NCBI GenBank assembly: GCA_013373005.1
Contig: JABXIP010000198.1
Span: 1-6,743, forward strand
DNA length: 6,743 bases
Reading direction: 5' to 3'
Origin: Cytophagia bacterium
GTDB lineage: Bacteria; Bacteroidota; Bacteroidia; Cytophagales; Cyclobacteriaceae
Below the pieces are notes generated by a model that worked only from the letters and a program-made list of their open reading frames with translations, was not told where the DNA came from and made no database searches. Positions 5,170-6,743 of the stretch are shown in pieces. The translations under genes were made by a program, and so were the position numbers. Numbering within the stretch: position 1 is the first letter of the stretch; every line of letters begins with the position of its first letter.

Positions 5170-6477
5170 ATGGAAACCATAGTTCAAGTTGCTCAGCTTT
5201 TGCTGGCACTATCATTATTAGTAGGGATACATGAGGGTGGGCATATGCTCACGGCCAAAATGTTTGGAATGAAGGTGGAGAAGTTTTTTATCGGTTTCCC
5301 GCCAACACTTTTCTCATTTAAGAAAGGTGAAACAGAATACGGGCTTGGAGCCATTCCTTTAGGTGGATTTGTAAAAATCTCAGGAATGATAGACGAGTCG
5401 ATGGATAAAGAGCAAATGGCTCAACCACCACAGCCTTGGGAGTTTAGATCTAAACCAGCCTGGCAAAGGCTTATTGTTATGCTGGGAGGGATTATAGTGA
5501 ACGTAATAGCCGGTGTAATTGCCTTTATCATTCTTACTTACAACCTGGGAGAGACATACCTGCCGGCTAAGTACACCAAAGAAGGTGGAATAATTGCCGG
5601 AGAAATTGCTCAAGAGGTTGGTTTAAAAACAGGTGACAAAATCCTCAAAGTAAACGGTGAGGATTATGATAGAGTATCTGATATCTGGAGTGGTGCAACA
5701 CTTCTTGGTTCAGATGCCTCATGGACTGTAGAAAGAGATGGGAAAGTATTTGACCTCCCAATTCCACAAGGTTTTATCAATGAGCTCAATGATGAGGATT
5801 TTGAGCTGAATTTTATTTATCCGCGCTATGAATTTGCCATTACTGAGCTTCCTGAAGGTTCAATGGTCAATCTTCAAAAAGGAGATAAAATCAAGAAGGT
5901 TGGAGATTATACTGTTAAGTATTATGATGAATTTCAGTCTGTGATTGGTCAATATGCCGGTCAGGAAGTGCCTTTTCTTATCGATCGAGGTGGTGTAGAA
6001 TTTGAAGATATCTATAATGTAAAGCCTGACTCAACAGTCGGCTTCTACGCAGGAAGTCTGATAGAGCCTGCCAAAGATTCATACACTATTGGTGAGGCTA
6101 TTCCAAGAGGAACAAGCAAAGCCTTTAGCGCAGTGATTTTGAATGCCAAAGCACTGGGTAAAATGTTTACGGGAGATGTTAATCCTCGTTCTTTGAGTGG
6201 TCCAATCGGTATTGTGAACATGTTCCCTAAAACCTGGGACTGGAACCAATTCTGGTATACTACAGGCTTTATTTCAATGATTTTAGCCTTTATGAACTTA
6301 CTGCCAATCCCTGCATTAGATGGAGGTCATGTAATGTTCCTACTATATGAAATGATTTCTGGCAATACTCCTTCAGATAAGTTCTTAGAAGGTGCTCAAA
6401 AAGTAGGGATGGTTATACTTTTGGCCTTGATGGTCTTTGTCTTCGGAAATGATATTTTAAAAATATTCAACATCTAG
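5170..6477 (+). CDS. rseP: RIP metalloprotease RseP (site-2 protease)
   Basis: A 435-residue inner-membrane zinc protease of the M50/S2P family. Such enzymes cut transmembrane anti-sigma factors after a first cleavage by another protease, and clear remnant signal peptides. Visible features: TM1 at about 6-22 running into the zinc motif HEGGH (21-25); the membrane-associated GxG beta segment LGAIPLGGFVKISGM (59-73); TM2 at about 101-123; two periplasmic PDZ-like domains, about 137-205 (VGLKTGDKILKVNGE) and 215-285 (LQKGDKIKKVGDY); TM3 at about 363-378 leading into NLLPIPALDGG (376-386), which provides the third zinc ligand D384; and TM4 at about 412-426. The length fits the family (E. coli 450). 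The HExxH motif has glycine at its third position, where bulkier residues are usual, but all ligands and E22 are intact. It follows dxr by 3 nt without a Shine-Dalgarno, consistent with co-transcription. It ends with two in-frame stops (TAG TAA). Confidence 0.96.
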   Translation: METIVQVAQLLLALSLLVGIHEGGHMLTAKMFGMKVEKFFIGFPPTLFSFKKGETEYGLGAIPLGGFVKISGMIDESMDKEQMAQPPQPWEFRSKPAWQRLIVMLGGIIVNVIAGVIAFIILTYNLGETYLPAKYTKEGGIIAGEIAQEVGLKTGDKILKVNGEDYDRVSDIWSGATLLGSDASWTVERDGKVFDLPIPQGFINELNDEDFELNFIYPRYEFAITELPEGSMVNLQKGDKIKKVGDYTVKYYDEFQSVIGQYAGQEVPFLIDRGGVEFEDIYNVKPDSTVGFYAGSLIEPAKDSYTIGEAIPRGTSKAFSAVILNAKALGKMFTGDVNPRSLSGPIGIVNMFPKTWDWNQFWYTTGFISMILAFMNLLPIPALDGGHVMFLLYEMISGNTPSDKFLEGAQKVGMVILLALMVFVFGNDILKIFNI

Positions 6478-6513
6478 TAAATGAACTTTGAGAGGCCTTG
6501 CCTTGAAAACCAC

Positions 6514-6598
6514 TTCAACCTCTCCTTTAGGAGAGGTCAAAACTGAAATTCAGTTTTGGGTGAGGTGAAATTATTAAAGAACGCAGTCTTTAATAATT
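6514..6598. repeat. Composite inverted-repeat element between convergent rseP and the OmpA-like gene
   Basis: Three perfect hairpins lie side by side. The first is ACCTCTCC (6518-6525) with GGAGAGGT (6530-6537) around TTTA. The second is CAAAACTGAA (6538-6547) with TTCAGTTTTG (6549-6558) around one A. The third is AATTATTAAAGA (6569-6580) with TCTTTAATAATT (6587-6598) around ACGCAG. In addition TTCA-A-CCTC (6514-6522) can pair with GAGGTGAA (6562-6569), enclosing the first two in a cloverleaf-like fold. The element fills most of the 119-nt gap between two convergent genes, so the hairpins could also act as terminators, although no long T-run follows. From memory, similar CTCTCC-TTTA-GGAGAG and TTCAGTTTTGGGTGAGGTG phrases recur in Bacteroidota genomes, suggesting a dispersed, non-autonomous REP-like repeat; copy number cannot be seen here. 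Confidence 0.75.
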
Positions 6599-6743
6599 AC
6601 CTGTTGAGTTCATTTTTTTCCTTAGGCGGGTCGCGGTAAATTTCAAACTCGACCCGCCTATTTAATTTACGGTCTTCGTCTGTTTTCTCCTCCTTTACAA
6701 TCGGTTTTTCACTGCCATAACCAATTGCAAAAATCCTTTGGTC
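6597..6743 (-). CDS. OmpA-family protein, C-terminal 48 residues (5' part beyond window edge)
   Basis: The minus-strand frame is open from the right edge to TAA at 6597-6599. The translation begins DQRIFAIGYGSEKPIV and continues to DRKLNRRVEFEIYRD, ending KEKNELNR. This is the end of the OmpA-like peptidoglycan-binding domain, whose last part reads 'GYGE..P....T...R..NRRVEF.I' in the family. Such lipoproteins or porin-tail proteins sit in the outer membrane or periplasm and tether it to peptidoglycan. The catalogue-defining D and R residues that bind diaminopimelate lie in the missing upstream part, so the full architecture (Pal-like, OmpA porin, TPR/PD40 fusion, as is common in Bacteroidota) cannot be told. 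The final two bases of the stop codon fall inside the adjoining palindromic repeat. The gene is convergent with rseP. Confidence 0.88.
   Translation of the reverse strand, partial: DQRIFAIGYGSEKPIVKEEKTDEDRKLNRRVEFEIYRDPPKEKNELNR

Noticed and set aside
4887..5613. Minus-strand open frames inside dxr and rseP
   Set aside because: Antisense to highly conserved coding sequence, no ribosome site, no recognisable protein.
6623..6660. Inverted repeat as a Rho-independent terminator
   Set aside because: It lies inside the OmpA-like reading frame, and no T-run follows it on either strand at the needed place.

Overview
The window looks like an ordinary chromosomal segment of a Bacteroidota bacterium, most likely a marine or soil Cytophagales member (Fulvivirga/Roseivirga/Marivirga-like; the genus is a guess). 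The support is moderate A+T richness, promoters of the Bacteroidetes type (TTTG - 19 nt - TAnnTTTG), mostly absent Shine-Dalgarno sequences, a secreted protein whose modules resemble type IX secretion sorting tails, and protein sequences typical of that phylum.

Layout, left to right. (1) The 3' end of dnaA (+), closed by a perfect bidirectional hairpin terminator. (2) A small secreted protein (-) made of two copies of one beta-rich module. (3) A 225-bp divergent intergenic region with promoter-like elements for both sides and a 21-bp-spaced direct repeat that looks like an AraC-type operator. (4) An AraC-family regulator (+). (5) A convergent junction with an imperfect dispersed-repeat-like palindrome and a strong bidirectional terminator. 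(6) A membrane-anchored HtrA/Deg serine protease with two PDZ domains (-). (7) A 294-bp divergent control region with a textbook Bacteroidetes promoter facing right. (8) A tight two-gene operon, dxr-rseP (+), with 3 nt between the genes. (9) A convergent junction filled by a composite inverted-repeat element. (10) The C-terminal 48 residues of an OmpA-family protein on the minus strand, running off the right edge.

Functionally, dxr supplies MEP for isoprenoid synthesis, and rseP encodes the site-2 zinc protease of envelope-stress signalling. The divergent HtrA protease handles unfolded envelope proteins and could act upstream of RseP as a site-1-like protease; that link is inferred from position and domains only. 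The AraC regulator may control the divergent secreted-protein gene and/or itself.

I did not find a new defence system, mobile element with a transposase, CRISPR array, RNA gene or origin. The least ordinary items are the composite repeat that supplies part of the OmpA-like stop codon, the AraC operator candidate, the tandem-module secreted protein, and the TTG start of dxr.
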